Below, piece after piece: positions 50,148 to 63,043 of a DNA stretch of 64,000 bases. Source of the stretch: Chrysomallon squamiferum (lineage: Eukaryota; Mollusca; Gastropoda; Neomphalida; Peltospiridae). Under the pieces are notes generated by a model. The model worked only from the letters and a program-made list of their open reading frames with translations, was not told where the DNA came from and searched no databases. Where the stretch lies: assembly GCA_012295275.1 (NCBI GenBank), contig CM022677.1:3770053-3834052 (forward strand), in the 5' to 3' direction. Both the position numbers and the translations under genes were made by a program. Positions within the stretch are counted from its first letter, which is position 1, and the number at the start of each line of letters is the position of its first letter.

Positions 50148-50475
50148 CCAACGTACCAATATTCCCTTACAAACATACATTCGGCTATGAATTAAAAAAA
50201 TCTGTCTATATATCGATCTAAATAATCTCTCCCTGTCAGTCTGTCTCTCTGTAGGTATTCCAAAGTGCTCTATTTTTTGATCTGCCCAACTGTTTCAACT
50301 TATTTCTACTGATGCTCGTATCTTTATCGTTATGTTTATTTCACGAATGTTACAAAAATAATGACAATATCAGAAGTATCTTTGATTATGTTTCTGCAAG
50401 TGTGTATCGGTTATAAATAATAATAAAATAATTCTATTTATAATAGAATGAAGTTATGAATTTTCAAAGATACAT

Positions 50476-50509
<34 letters not shown>

Positions 50510-51314
50510 CAAATTAATGATTTTGCCAACTTTATATGTAAATAAATGTTAGCAGAGTTTGGAAGACACAGTTGAATATTATAAAACGAGCCTATAAAAC
50601 GTTTTCTTCAAAATGGCAATATTAAAAAATCCAGAACTTTGGAACAATTTGATTGACAATTTCAAAAAATTTGTTTCTGAAATCAGGAAAAAAAGTTACT
50701 CAACCTTGTATTTCTTAAACTGAAAATCACATTTCATACCTAACAACTCCTCCAACAACAAAAAGCAACAAGAACAATAATATAGATAAAGAAAAAGTAA
50801 CACTGATAATAACAATACTTGAAATATAAATATAAGTTTTAAAATCTATGACACAATAAAAAACCCAAAACTTAAAAATGTATAAATAAAATAATAAATT
50901 TCATGATATGAAATCACATCGCATATAAATCTTAAATGTGTGTGTGTGTGCGTTTGGTAATATATTATAATTTATTTTGAATGCTTTTTTAAAATCACCA
51001 TCCACAAACAACTTAAACCCTGTACACACGTCATTTTAGACGCGAAACTCACATTATGTAATAAATTCATGCAAAGTTCCAAGCTATATGTTCATTGTGT
51101 GAACATTAGCCCTGCTTGTAAAATCCTTGTGCAAAGATTAACGTTAGTAAAACAAACAGATAAAACGTACAAGTGAAAAAAAAAAATGTACTGCCATTAA
51201 AAAATAAAATAAAAATAGAAATAGTTCTAACAACAGAAATAAATTTAATAGATATTTTTGGATTATATATAATTTTGTTTTCTCCTACAATGTTATTGCA
51301 GTTATCAATACGAA
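50148..51314. other. No gene seen
   Basis: AT-rich DNA with a TA run at about 50484-50508. Confidence 0.6.
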
Positions 51315-52015
51315 ATGGGAAAAGTAACGTCTAAGAAACGGAAAGCACAGGATGACGAGAGCCCTGAAAAGCCTCCAAAAGGGCGAAATATTTCCGAACG
51401 TGACCCTGGAGCAACATCACGTAGAGGACCAGGGACTTCAACATCACGGAAACGGAAAGCACAGGATGATGGGTGCCCGGAAAAGACTCCGAAATGGAAA
51501 AGATTTCCAAACGTAACCCTGTAAAACCCTGTAAAATGTGAAGAAAGACCAGGGATGTCAACATCACCATCACCCAGCACTGCTGAATCAACACAACAGC
51601 CTGAATCAGATAAGTCACCTACTTGTTCTTTGTGTTCAGAAGAATTTTTAGATAAGTGTCATGCAGATTCGTGTTTACATGAGTTTTGTTTCATATGTTT
51701 GGAGAGGTGGTCTAGAAGCAGAAGAAATTTCCAGTTTGCTCTGCAAGATTCACCGCCATCGTGTACAACTTAAGAGATGGAAACTGCGAGATATACACAT
51801 TGCCACCTCTCAGAGTGAAAAGACTCAGAAGAGTCAGACGACATTCTCCAGCTGAGCCCATCAGTCGTATATTTACGTATATCAGTCGTATACTTACCTT
51901 TATTAGTCGTATATTTACGTATATGAGTCGTATATTTAGGTCTCTGTTGTGGAAAATCTTATTTGTTCTAATCGAATTTTGTCTTCTGATAGGTCGTTTA
52001 CTAGGATATGCGTAA
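51315..52015 (+). pseudogene. Topors-like RING-finger pseudogene
   Basis: The first reading (51315-51524) has two copies of a basic motif (KRKAQDDESPEKPP and KRKAQDDGCPEKTP) and ends at a TAA. In the same frame, 51555-51773 encodes CSLCSEEFLDKCHADSCLHE then FCFICLERW, the first part of a C3HC4 RING like that of Topors-type E3 ligases. A frame change near 51730 is needed to reach FPVCSARF and NLRDGNCEIYTLPPLRVKRL. Even then the first Cys of the usual CPxC pair is Phe. The tail carries an imperfect repeat (ISRIFTY). An in-frame stop, a frameshift and a lost zinc ligand indicate a broken copy. The family assignment rests on the RING spacing and following motif only. Confidence 0.65.
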
Positions 52016-52640
52016 TATTAGAAACCTTACAACGTTACTCTACGTGTATTGCTTTAACTTCAGCTGGCATCCTTCTGTCATTTTTTTATTTTATGATGAT
52101 GATACAGTAATAGAGACAGACATTTATTGGTAAAATATTTATTTGAAGTTGGTTATATCTGCAGTGATAATAACATTCTGTCCCTTTTGCCCCAGCATAT
52201 CAGTGCTATAGGAGATTGTGTTGATGATGTTGATGATGTTGACGTGAAGCTGGTTATGCTCCTTGCAGCTACATAACCCTTGAGAGGTGGGCTCAGGTTT
52301 GTGTTGTTTTTTAATTAATAAGTACTAACATGCAACCAAAATACTAAGAATTAACATGAATACTAACCATTAACCAGGTAGTAAACTTTATAGAGACATA
52401 CACATACATCCATACAGACACATACGAATATCCATACAGACAGAACACACACAGATCTACACTAACATATATACAAACACATATACACTCACACACATCA
52501 CATTTAACAAATACTAACCTTAACCAATTAGTTACAATTACTAATCATTACCACATACTTATCTGAATACGTGTATAAACACAAACACACACACACACAC
52601 ACATCAAGACACACACATTCACATACACACATTATTTTAC

Positions 52641-52895
52641 AATTCAAACAAATTCTTACCATTAACCAAATACTAACATTTAACAAATACTAACCATTAA
52701 CAAAATACTAACCATTATCCAAATACTAATTTTTGACAAATACTAACCATTAACAAAATAGTAAAATTTAACCAAATACTAACCATTAAGCAAATACTAA
52801 CATTTAACAAATATTTAGTAACATTTAGTAACTATTAACAAAATACTAACCATTAACCAAATACTAACATTTAACAAATACTAACCATTACTAAC
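52641..52895 (+). repeat. Degenerate minisatellite, about 17-18 bp
   Basis: Units like CAAATACTAACCATTAAC and CAAATACTAACATTTAA repeat with substitutions. Scattered units occur from about 52320. Confidence 0.85.
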
Positions 52896-53296
52896 ATCCC
52901 CTACGTGTACTGAACCTCACAGGGTGTAGCGGTGACAACATTTCCAAAGGGAATGGCTAATTAGTACATTAATATAATAACATTTAATTGGTTAGAGAGA
53001 TAGACAGACTGATAAATAGATTTACCTACATAGGGTATTGCTACTTTTTCTAATTTTGAATACAGTGCTATTGCTTTGAAAGCCCTTTCTATATACAGAC
53101 AGACAGACAGACCAACAGAGCATAGACAGAAGTGTATGTACTTAAGAATAAGTTATGACATATAAATATTTCCCTCTGGCTTTCTTACTCTCTGTGTCAC
53201 TCCCCAGATTACTCTAATTAGATGGATTATTTCATTTTACCAGATATTAATTGATAATTAAGTATTACAGGTTCTGTGATTAATGTGCTCTTTAAC

Positions 53297-53655
53297 ACAA
53301 ACTGTTACAGACATCTTTGTATCTTATCATATTTACTTCGTATCGATAGATGACGACTATGCTTTCAGTGTAGATTTCCAGATTAATGTTCTCTTCATAA
53401 ACAATACCAGAAATCACTAGTCTCTCATTAACAATTTATTGGTACCTCCAGTCATGCCTCCCTCCTAACTCCACAAACTGCTACAAACATCTTTGTATCT
53501 TATCATATTTACTTATTATCAATAGATGACTATGCTTTCTGTGTAGACAGAGACTAGATTTTCAGATGAATGTTCTCTTCATAAACATACCAGAAATCAC
53601 TAGTCTCTCATTAACGATTTATTGGTACCTCCAGTCATGCCTCCCTCCTAACTCC
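53297..53655 (+). repeat. Two tandem copies of a 177-bp unit
   Basis: Copies start at about 53299 and 53476 with AAACTG(T/C)TACA(G/A)ACATC and both end in CATGCCTCCCTCCTAACTCC. They differ by small indels. Confidence 0.85.
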
Positions 53656-56389
53656 ATATATTTGTCATACAGTTTATAGATTAAGCCAACTTCCATCGAT
53701 ATATCACTCAATCCATGGACCTTCAATGCGGACCTTATTGGTTAAGAATGTGACAATTTCTGAAAAGTAATTGAAAACCTTTATGTCCATAACTCCCTCC
53801 TATTTTCCATTTGTTACTTTCCCAATTCTTCTTTGCATCCATCCGTCCATCTAATACATCATCCCTCCTTACTTTATTCCATGTTTCTATCTATCTATCT
53901 CCCTATGAATATAATTTGTTTTATTTCATCATCAATTTCTCTGACTATTTCTAACATAGTTATTAGAAACAGACTTTAATGAAGAAATCAAATGATTTAT
54001 ATAATTATGTCTCATTCTCTGAAAAATCATACACGCATGGCATACTTCTCTGTTTCATACACAGGTCAATCAATACCTGTTCTCTCTGTAACACAGAAAC
54101 ACATGAAATAACACCTACATATCTCACTATCTATTCATAATCCAATACACACATAAACATAAAGTTATTCACACACTGAGTTATGTACCAATCCTCTAAC
54201 ATAAATACACATACTCATGATTATGAACCTATGTATCTGTGTATCTGTTTATGTTGTTTGTATATATATAGTTCATACTGGGTATGTGTTTGTGTGTGTG
54301 TCCACCCATCCATGTATATCTACCCTCTCTAACACACACATATATATATACACATAAATCTATTCACTTATGTATTTAATCTATTATCTCTCTATCAGTG
54401 ATCTGACTCTCTCAAAAATCCACAAAAAGCACACCATCTCTAACACGCATTTATATACCCATTCTCTCTAACACATTCATATTTATACCCACACATACAC
54501 ATCAATTTATATGTTAGCTGTATGTATATATATATAATTATTGTCTACCTAACATGTCAATCTATCTCTGAAACGATGTCTGACTATCCCTGTATCAGTC
54601 TATCTCACCTTCTCAGTTATACATAGCACAAGTATATATTGAACAAACACACACACACACACGTACATATACACTCTCTCTATTTACATCCTTTTTAAAT
54701 ATTTAAATACTTTTTTCTATCTAGTTATCTATCTATAAATATATCTATTTATCTGTCTATTTATGCCATATACATAAGCAACAGAGTCAGTCGTTCTTAC
54801 AGATGTGCAGTATAAACTCATGGCTCCTTACATCTATCTATCTTTCTATAATCTGTCTTTCTTCTGTCTATCAGTTTACCTGTCTGTTATCATCTACCAT
54901 CTATCCACCTTTTTTACACACACACACACACACACATATGTAGTTACTTATCCTTTTATATACATATACATACTAATTATCTTCTAAACATACACATACA
55001 TTATTATTCCTATACACGTGTGTATGTATGTATATATGTATATATGTATGTATGTATGAGTGTATATCTATATGGATAAATCCATCTCTCCAACCAGCGT
55101 CATTTTATTTTATTTTATTTCAATTATTTAATTTATTTTCATTAATTTACTTATTTTTTAAATTGTTTTATTATTATTTTTTATTTTTTTTATAATAATA
55201 TGTGAAAAAAAAATAGTACGAAATGGCTACGAGATGGTATATTACGTCAACGTTACAAAAAAAAAAAAAGAGAGAAAAAAGAGAACAAAAGAATAAATAA
55301 AGAAATGTTACCACCTTTTCAGCAATTACTCTACAGTTTTAGCCATCTATGTATAAGAGGCATTGGTTATATGACATACTTCTCCAAATTACTTTTAATG
55401 ATTCATGTAGAATTATTGCATTTTAAAGGACAACAGCTTTAAAAGTTTGTAAACACTGATCGGCGTCCGATGCAGCCATATTGGATTTTGATCGGAAGTT
55501 TCCGTGAGTTCTCGGAAGTTTGTAAACTTCAAAATTCAATTATTTTACGTCTACTTTCTGAACTTTTTATGATTTACACAGATAAAGAATAAACCGGCGC
55601 CTTTCCTAACTACTTTTTCAACTAAAATAAATGAAATAAATAAATAAAGTAAATAAATAAAATTAAATGAAAAACAATAAATGAACTAGCAATTTTACAA
55701 TAATTCATTAAAAAATAATATCATGTTAAATAAACAAAAAATACAGGAAACTGGTTTGTTAAAAGGCAAAGAAAACGCAGGAAATGTTAATAAGCTGCTT
55801 CTGTCTGCTACAAAACATTATACAGCATTGGTTATTTTCATCTAAAAGCAACACATCTAATTTACCGTCACCTCGCTTATGCGAGGAGTAATCTATTTCA
55901 TAAGTTCGTGGTCTAAGCTAAACAACTCTATTTAACACGCACGTTGGTAAATATACAAAAAAGACTGAGTGTTGAGTAAAATCAAAAAAAAGAAAAGAAA
56001 AAGAGAATTCAAGTCGCCTGAATATAGATCATTTACTGAATTTACTAAATTCACTAAAATTATTTTATTAAAAACTAGTAGAATAAGTTGGGGTGATTCT
56101 GGCCCCCGAGGTATATTATGACTTGCAGCCGCTATACTGCATTTTGAGGTTTCAAAACATAAGGTTAGCGAACAGGTAAACAGATAATCAGGTAATTGAC
56201 ATTAAGTTCAGCAGAAGAAACTTGATTAATATGTGATAATTAGGCAAGAAATATGCGTTTTATTTTACTCCACCACTTGGGGCAATACTGGCCCCTATGG
56301 ATGGGGTAAATTTGGCCCCCATATTTGGTGGTAAAAAATCAATAGTTTTGGCATTGAAAAATATCTTAAATTTAGTACAGACAAGTTAT

Positions 56390-57000
56390 CGAGAAATAAG
56401 TAGAGACAGACAAATATAGAAAGGCTGATACATGGGATAGACAGATGTAGTTAGACAAGAGACACTATAAGAGGGACAGATGTGATCTAGGTAAAGGTAG
56501 AGAGAGGTAGAGCCAAATGATAGAGAAGATAACAGGTAGGAAGGCTGAGACATGGGACAGACATAGAGAGACAGAAACACATAATCAAGATATAACTAAA
56601 GAGATAGATAGAGAAAGTCATGGGATAGAGATATAGGTGTAGAGAGTGATGTAGACAAGTGGCAGAGATGTAGGTGGAGAGACAGAAAAAAGTGAAGATA
56701 TGTAGAGAGTGATATAGACAAGTGATAGAGATATAGCGAAAGGGGAAAGTGACGGAGATAGGTGGAGAGACACAGACAGGTAATTGACATTTAGGCAGAG
56801 AGTGATTTGGGATACAGGTATGTGTAGAGAGACATAGAAATGACACATTTATCAGAAGAGAGACATAGAAGTGATAAAGGCAGAGAGAGAAACAAGTCAT
56901 AGAGAGATATTCACTATATAGATGAATTGATGATGAATGATAAAGAGACAGGTTGATAGATAGACAGACAGGTGGACAGATAGATAGTGAAAAACATGGT
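56390..57000. repeat. Degenerate GATA/GACA purine-rich region
   Basis: About 600 bases of mixed AGAGACAG, GATAGAGA and TAGAGAGA units. Ser/Leu/Tyr-rich minus-strand readings through it are spurious. Confidence 0.8.
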
Positions 57001-57042
57001 TACATAGATTGTAGATGTTATAATAAGGCTGACTGGTTAGAC

Positions 57043-59608
57043 CAGTGTTTCTCAACCTTTTTTTACTCACGACATACCTACGAGCGCATGAAACTGTCGC
57101 GACACAGTAATAATTTTGAATAATTTTAAATATGAAATCGTAAAATAAATTAAAAAATACATATATGGACTTGTCTGATACAGTTTATTATGTTAGTATC
57201 CCAGAATTGCCACTTACCTAGGGTGAAACTTGTGCCTGGTGTTGCTTATGACTTCTTGAATATTTGGTCGTAGGTGCGATAAGCAAACTCTCATTTCTTC
57301 TTCAGTGGAACATAGTCTTTCTCTCTTCTTGTTTTTTATATTATTTAAGGTTGAAAAGCCCAATTCACACAAATAAGAAGTAGAGAATTGTAAAAGAACA
57401 GGGCTTTTTCAGCTAATGCGGGAAATTCCTTTTGTATTGAAATCCAAAATGTGTCGATATCTACCTCAGAATGCTTTATTTTAAGACTGCGGTCACTTGA
57501 AATGGTAGCCAATTCTTCTTCTTCGCATAATTTAAACCCAATATTAGAAGGAACATCTACAAAAGGATTACGAACCCAGTCGTACTTTTCAGTGTTCAGC
57601 GACGGAAAGTAGTGGTCGATGTTTTCTTCGAGCGCTGTCAGATGCTCAACCACGATAGGGATCATTTCTTTAGTGCAGTTAGTACGCATTGTAGGAAACA
57701 TATCAAACTCACACAACTTTGCTCTGTTTTTCCAAATAACAATTTTCTTTTTAAGGGCAACCAATTTATCTGTTGAAGTTAGAATATTTTCGTTTCGACC
57801 TTGCATACTGTTCACAATATTAAGTTGACCAAACATTTCCGTTAAATATTCCATTTTGGCCATCCAAAATTCACATCGAAGATATTTACCAAATCTTTCG
57901 TGCTTTTCTTTATCAAAAAATACAATTAATTCCTTCTGTAATTCATGAACGCGAGTTAACACTTTACCTTTTGACAGCCTTCGAACGTCGGTATGCATGA
58001 GTAAGCGAACATGTTGAGAATTGACAATTTCAACTACTTGATGTAAACTTGCTTCAAATCTTCTTGTGATACTTTTGAAACCAAAACTTCTCTATGTAAA
58101 AAGCAATGAGTACGAACAAGATTTGGATTTTCTTTCTGTGCTAGTGATGCAAAACCTTTAATGCAGCCTACCATACATGGTGCACCATCAGTACAAATAC
58201 CAACACAAAACTTCCACGTCAAATTCATTTTTTTATGATAGCCAGTTATCATATCAAAAATATCTTGACCTCTAGTAGTTGTTGGCATTTCTTTACAACA
58301 CAAAAATTGACTGATTATTTCATCATCATTAATGAAACGAACAAATACAAGCAATTGAACACTGTTACTGATATCGGTCGATTCATCAACTATTAAAGCA
58401 AATTCAGATCCTTCAAGTTTTTTCTGAACATTAGTTTCAATGTTTTCAGATAAATCTACAATTCTCCTGTGTATTGTATCATTTGAAAGCGGAATTTTAC
58501 TAATTTCTTTTTCAGCTGTTTCGCCTAACATGGCTTTCACCATCTTTATACAAGCGGGAAGGATAACTGACTCAGCAAGAGTGTGGGATTTGGATTTCAT
58601 TGCTATTATTTCAGCTACCTCAAGTGAAGCGAGTTGAGCCCGTTCAGACACGGTCATTGTTTTCTGAAAAACATTGCGTTGTTTTGATTGCTGTTGTAAC
58701 AGTCTTTGAAAATAATTCAGATCTTTATCTTGTACGTAGGAATGTTTAGTCGTGAAATGTCTTTGTAATTTATTTGGTATCATGGATTCATTGGCCATTT
58801 TTTCACCACAAACTATACATAATGGACATGGTTGAGCAACATCTCCTGACCAAGAAAATCCAAACTTCAAATAATCATCACAATACCGTCTATTATGGTG
58901 AACTTTTGCCTTTTTTGTGCTGGATTTTGTGGGCTTCATTGTATGTTCTGTTTCAACCTCACACCCGTCACTAACATCCTTCCTTTTAACACATTTATCC
59001 ATTGTGAGGGGGTATTCATAAGCAATTAACACGCGCGTACTCTAACCAACAACAGTAAACAACAGGCAGCATTAAACTAGTTATGATTAGTCACAAGCTA
59101 ATTTAGTTTAAATTCATCTGTAATTTAGAGGTCAAAATTGAGTGTGCAGTACGATTGAGTTCGATGTAAGTAAATAGTAAACACTGTTAACTGAACAGAT
59201 TTGCCGTGACGACAGATTTGCATTTGCAAAGTCTGTTCTAACTAGCATAATTTCTTAACTAAATACACCTAGTTAGTTACCTCTCTTTACTAATAAGTGT
59301 TTAAGAATGACAATAATTTAAAACACAGCGAAGTTAATTCGGCAATCGGCATTACGCACGCGCACACACAACCTATCACACTGACGTCTCATGGGCAACT
59401 GATCGACCTTGAGCGAAAGGTGCAAAGGTTGATCGGTGGACTTTGAATGTGTGCATATTCACTGGAGAAAGGAAGTTCCTTCCTCCAAGGCATATTAGTA
59501 GAACATGAAACGGAGATTTATGCACATTGTCCGTGTTTTCAGGTGTTCGTCACAAAGTTTCACGACACACCTGAGGGAGCCTCGCGACACGGCGGTTGAG
59601 AATCACTG
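57043..59608 (-). mobile_element. hAT-type DNA transposon with ZBED5-like transposase
   Basis: Terminal inverted repeats CAGTGTTTCTCAACC (57043-57057) and the complement of CAGTGATTCTCAACC (ending 59608) match at 14 of 15 bases, with further similarity inside. These ends are characteristic of hAT elements. The flanking octamers ggttagac and ccgtagac share only the last five bases, so any 8-bp target duplication has decayed. Length is about 2.57 kb, with the transposase on the minus strand. Confidence 0.92.
57214..59032 (-). pseudogene. hAT transposase (ZBED5/SCAND3-like) with two frameshifts
   Basis: The N-terminal part (58034-59032) has a BED-type zinc finger (CPLCIVCGEKM...LQRHFTTKH), then the transposase core with FALIVDESTDISNSVQLLVF and CVGICTDGAPCMVG. 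A frameshift near 58040-58055 breaks it. The second part (57345-57998) begins around RRLSKGKVLTRVHEL. Another frameshift near 57380 hides the dimerisation end ([10 protein letters not shown], then KNKKRERLC), which runs to a stop at 57214-57216. The element therefore makes no full transposase here. Apart from the two breaks the reading stays open, so the insertion looks relatively recent. The start at 59032 is uncertain; an internal Met opens MDKCVKRKD. Confidence 0.9.
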
Positions 59609-59630
59609 CCGTAGACGATCGCTTTAACGA

Positions 59631-59691
59631 ACCGAGGTCTATTTATCTTTGTTGTTCTTATTGCGTGCGCTAAATAACGGTGACGATGGCG

Positions 59692-59739
<48 letters not shown>

Positions 59740-59842
59740 GAAAAAAATAGTAAATAAAATAAAATATGTAAAACTTAAAATAAAAATATGACAAAAAAAA
59801 CCAAATAAGATAAAAAATGAAAAAAATAAAAAGAAAGAAAAA

Positions 59843-59896
<54 letters not shown>

Positions 59897-60021
59897 AATT
59901 AAAAAAAAAAAATAAAGCGCTGGCAGTATTCGATCTTGTTGTTCTTCTTCTACTCAAAGAAAGAAAGAAAAAGAAAGCGCCATGCGTGTGTGTGTCTGTG
60001 CATCTACGGTACTGTACTATA

Positions 60022-60092
<71 letters not shown>

Positions 60093-60209
60093 TAATAAAT
60101 GAAAAAAAGAATAAATAAAATAAAATCTGTAAAACTTAAAATAGAAACATGACAAAAAAAAAAAATAAGATAAAAACATGAGGAAAAAAAAATAAAAAGA
60201 AAGAAAAAG

Positions 60210-60245
<36 letters not shown>

Positions 60246-60400
60246 ATAAAAGAAAAGAAAAAGAAAGAAATAAAAAAATAAAAATAAAGCGCTGGAAGTA
60301 TTCGATCTTCTTGTTCTTCTTCTACTCAAAGAAAGAAAGAAAGAAAGAAAGCGCCATGCGTGTGTGTGTGTGTCTGTGCATCTACGACACTGTACTATAC

Positions 60401-60454
<54 letters not shown>

Positions 60455-60897
60455 TAGTAGTAGTAGTAGTAGTAGCGGTAATGATAATAATAGAAAGGTT
60501 TCGTACTTATCCTGTGTTCACGAGTCATTTTGCACGAAATGTTGTTGGTGGTGGTGGTAGTGGTGCTGCTGCTGTTGTTGTTGTTGTTGTGAACAGCATT
60601 TCGTCTTTCGTGGTAATGGACTGTAAAGTGTCACTGTCAATAATTTTTTTATTTTTTTATTTTTTTATTCTTTTTTTATTCTTAATTTTTGTGCAGTCTT
60701 TAAGGCGAAATTGACATCGGTAGCGAGTACCGAGACCCAGTTTTCTAACGTTCATCTCACCGTTGCCATGGGAACCGATCTCAGCTCAGCTCCGTTCGGC
60801 TACACTCGGGTAGGGTCGGGTCGGGTCAGGTCGGGTGGTCAGGTCGGGTCGGGTCGACTGCATTCCACTCGGCGGACGAGAGAAAAAGAAAAAAGCC
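59631..60897 (+). repeat. Complex repeat family, direct copy 1
   Basis: It starts GAACCGAGGTCTATTTATC, then has two tandem subunits (about 59691-60022 and 60023-60400). Each has a (TAA)n run, A-rich sequence, then GCGCTGG(C/A)AGTATTCGATC and GCGCCATGCGTGTG. A unique-looking tail follows (60461-60897) with TTTCGTACTTATCCTGTG, GGTAGCGAGTACCGAGACC and a G-rich stretch. It is homologous to 63044-63935. Confidence 0.9.
60808..60825 (+). other. G-quadruplex-type motif
   Basis: GGGTAGGGTCGGGTCGGG has four G3 runs with 2-base loops. It is repeated in the second direct copy at 63871-63888. Confidence 0.75.
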
Positions 60898-60906
60898 ATT
60901 TACTTA

Positions 60907-61699
60907 CCATATATACTTGTGTACAAGGCGACCTTATGTATAACTCGATGTGTATTTTAAGACCAAAAATTGCGTCATTTTAGGTATTACTTGTGTATAA
61001 GTCGACTGTAGATTCCAGGCACCGTCACTATTTTTAGACCAGTGTGACAGTGCCACGAAGGCCTACATTGTACGCCTACTGTAACATAACTTGCACGAAC
61101 ATACCATAATAACGTAAATGCATGTATTACACGAGCTATAGACTAAAGTATCATAAATAGTATTTCTTTAATGTAATAGTTCTAACATGGAGACCTAACT
61201 TACCGTTATATTTAGCCGTTCTATGATTTACAAAATTTGTCGGTAGTGGACATTAATGACGATTGCAATATTATTTCACCAAATTCTTTTACAATTAAAC
61301 AAGTGAGTTTTGTTTATGAAATTAGGACCGATATTTAGTGCAATTTGGCAGAGAAGTCTGCATTCCTAGATCACTTCAAGACGCCGTAAGGCATAACGCC
61401 GTACTGACGGTTTTCTCGCTTTAAAATGTATTTTTATGTCATTAAACGGAAGAATATCAGGTTTTACATTCATATTTGGTTTTGTTATTTAATTTTTCAA
61501 ATTTTTTTATACGATAAAATTATATTTTTGAAAAGCTGAAAGACCGCGATTATTTTAGATGCATCCCGTAGCAAAAAATAGTCAAAATGGCGACTCTTCA
61601 GCAACAGCTACAAAAGCATTACCTATGTATAAGTCGACCCCAAAAATATTACCTTAATATAGTCTCCAAAAAATTCGACTTATACACAAGTATATACGG
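60907..61699. mobile_element. MITE-like non-autonomous DNA transposon
   Basis: Ends CCATATATACTTGTGTACAA and the complement of CCGTATATACTTGTGTATAA form inverted repeats of about 25 bases with about 3 mismatches. The flanks carry a perfect TACTTA (60901-60906 and 61700-61705), a candidate 6-bp target duplication. It is 793 bp with no coding capacity. GTATAAGTCGAC recurs inside, next to each end. Confidence 0.75.
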
Positions 61700-61938
61700 T
61701 ACTTATTTTCTAAATGACTAAAAAAAAAAAAAAAAAAAAAAAAGGAAACATTGAAACTGAAATGCATTAATAATCGCGCCGTCCTGATGTGCCAATTCAG
61801 TTTTACATTGGAAGACACCTTTTTCAAACCGACGGACGCACGCACGCACGCGCACACACACACATACAATACAATACAATACATACATACATACTTACGC
61901 ACGCACGCACGCACGCACGGTCGCACAAAGATAAACAC

Positions 61939-62016
61939 ACGGTTCCCATGGCAGCGCTGAGATGAATGTTTGAAAACTGGGTCCCGGTACTCGCTACCGA
62001 TGACAATTCCACCTTA
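61939..62016 (-). repeat. Inverted fragment of the complex repeat family
   Basis: Reverse complement of the segment at 60705-60775 (contains CGGTACTCGCTACCGATGAC and CATGGCAGCG). It shows that the family also occurs in inverted orientation inside the same cluster. Confidence 0.88.
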
Positions 62017-62017
62017 A

Positions 62018-62260
62018 CAGACACACACACAGACACACGCACAAACACACACACACACACACACACACACATATGCAGGCGCGAGCTGAAATAACATACG
62101 TACACACACAATCAGATATACACAACACGGTCACTCCAAAACAAAATAATAATAATAAATAAACAAAGAAAAAACGAAAAAAAGAAAAGAAATATAAATA
62201 AAGAAATAAAGAAATAAATATTAAGAAAAAAAAATAATTTAAAAAATATATATATATATA
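62018..62260. repeat. CA-rich and A-rich simple repeats
   Basis: CA runs (62018-62110), an AAATAAAG-rich stretch and a TA run at 62247-62262. Confidence 0.85.
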
Positions 62261-62265
62261 TATGA

Positions 62266-63043
62266 CGAGAGAAAAGGAAAAAAGACATCGGGTTTCATCC
62301 GTCCACTGTCACCGCCTTCATTTCCTTACTCGGCTTATCTCCCTCTAATAATTCTCGTTTCGTGTAGTCGTCGAAATTACCAGAGAAAAATAATCTCTAA
62401 ATTCGATGCAAAGTTGCCGCCACGTTTGTGTGCTTGATTCCAAAAATCATTCTATACGGAATTAGTTTGAACTTGGTTCTGCCGAAAAGTTGTTGTTTTT
62501 TTGTCCAAAACGTTTAATAAATGAATTAGTTTTGCTGCAGTGAAAAATACTAATGGAAGACTGAGTCCACGGTACCGACGCACACTAGGCACACTGTCGT
62601 CTGTGGAGTGGGTTCAATCTTCCATTCGTAAAGATGTTTTCTGACTAACTGCTGCAACAACAACAACAACGTGTCGGATCATTTCATAAATTAAATCGTA
62701 ATCGTCGTTATTTTCAATTAAGACAGAATGTAATAATATTTAATGTCTGCCACACATTTTTACAAATTTATGGTTTCAGAAAACAACCTGGTCAATTTAT
62801 TTTTTAATTTTAATTTTTTATTTTTTATTTATTTTTTTCGTTATATTCATTCGAAACAATAAATGAATACAAATGACAACAACAATACAAACATGCACGA
62901 ATATATATTATATCATAAAACAAGCAGAAACAGCCTGAACATAAAATAATGAAATTCAAAGAAAAATTGTAAATGGGTAAAAGAAAAATGAGAAGAAAAA
63001 AAAAAAAAAAAAAAAAAGAAAAAAAAAACAAGAAAAAAAAAAA
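62266..63043. other. No gene seen
   Basis: It begins with GACGAGAGAAAAGG and CATCCGTCCACTGTCA, matching the end of direct copy 2 (63927-63970), so this may be the displaced tail of copy 1. The rest is AT-rich with A runs near 62996-63043. Confidence 0.55.

Larger units (their letters stand above)
52016..57042. other. No gene seen; repeat-rich
   Basis: About 5 kb of simple and degenerate repeats (the clearer ones listed separately) with CA/TA/TATC-rich sequence at 52380-55080. No exon or RNA gene is supported. Confidence 0.6.

Noticed and set aside
59775-60329. A 184-codon Phe/Tyr-rich minus-strand frame
   Set aside because: It is a translation of A-rich and TAA repeat sequence. The same applies to 62913-63470.
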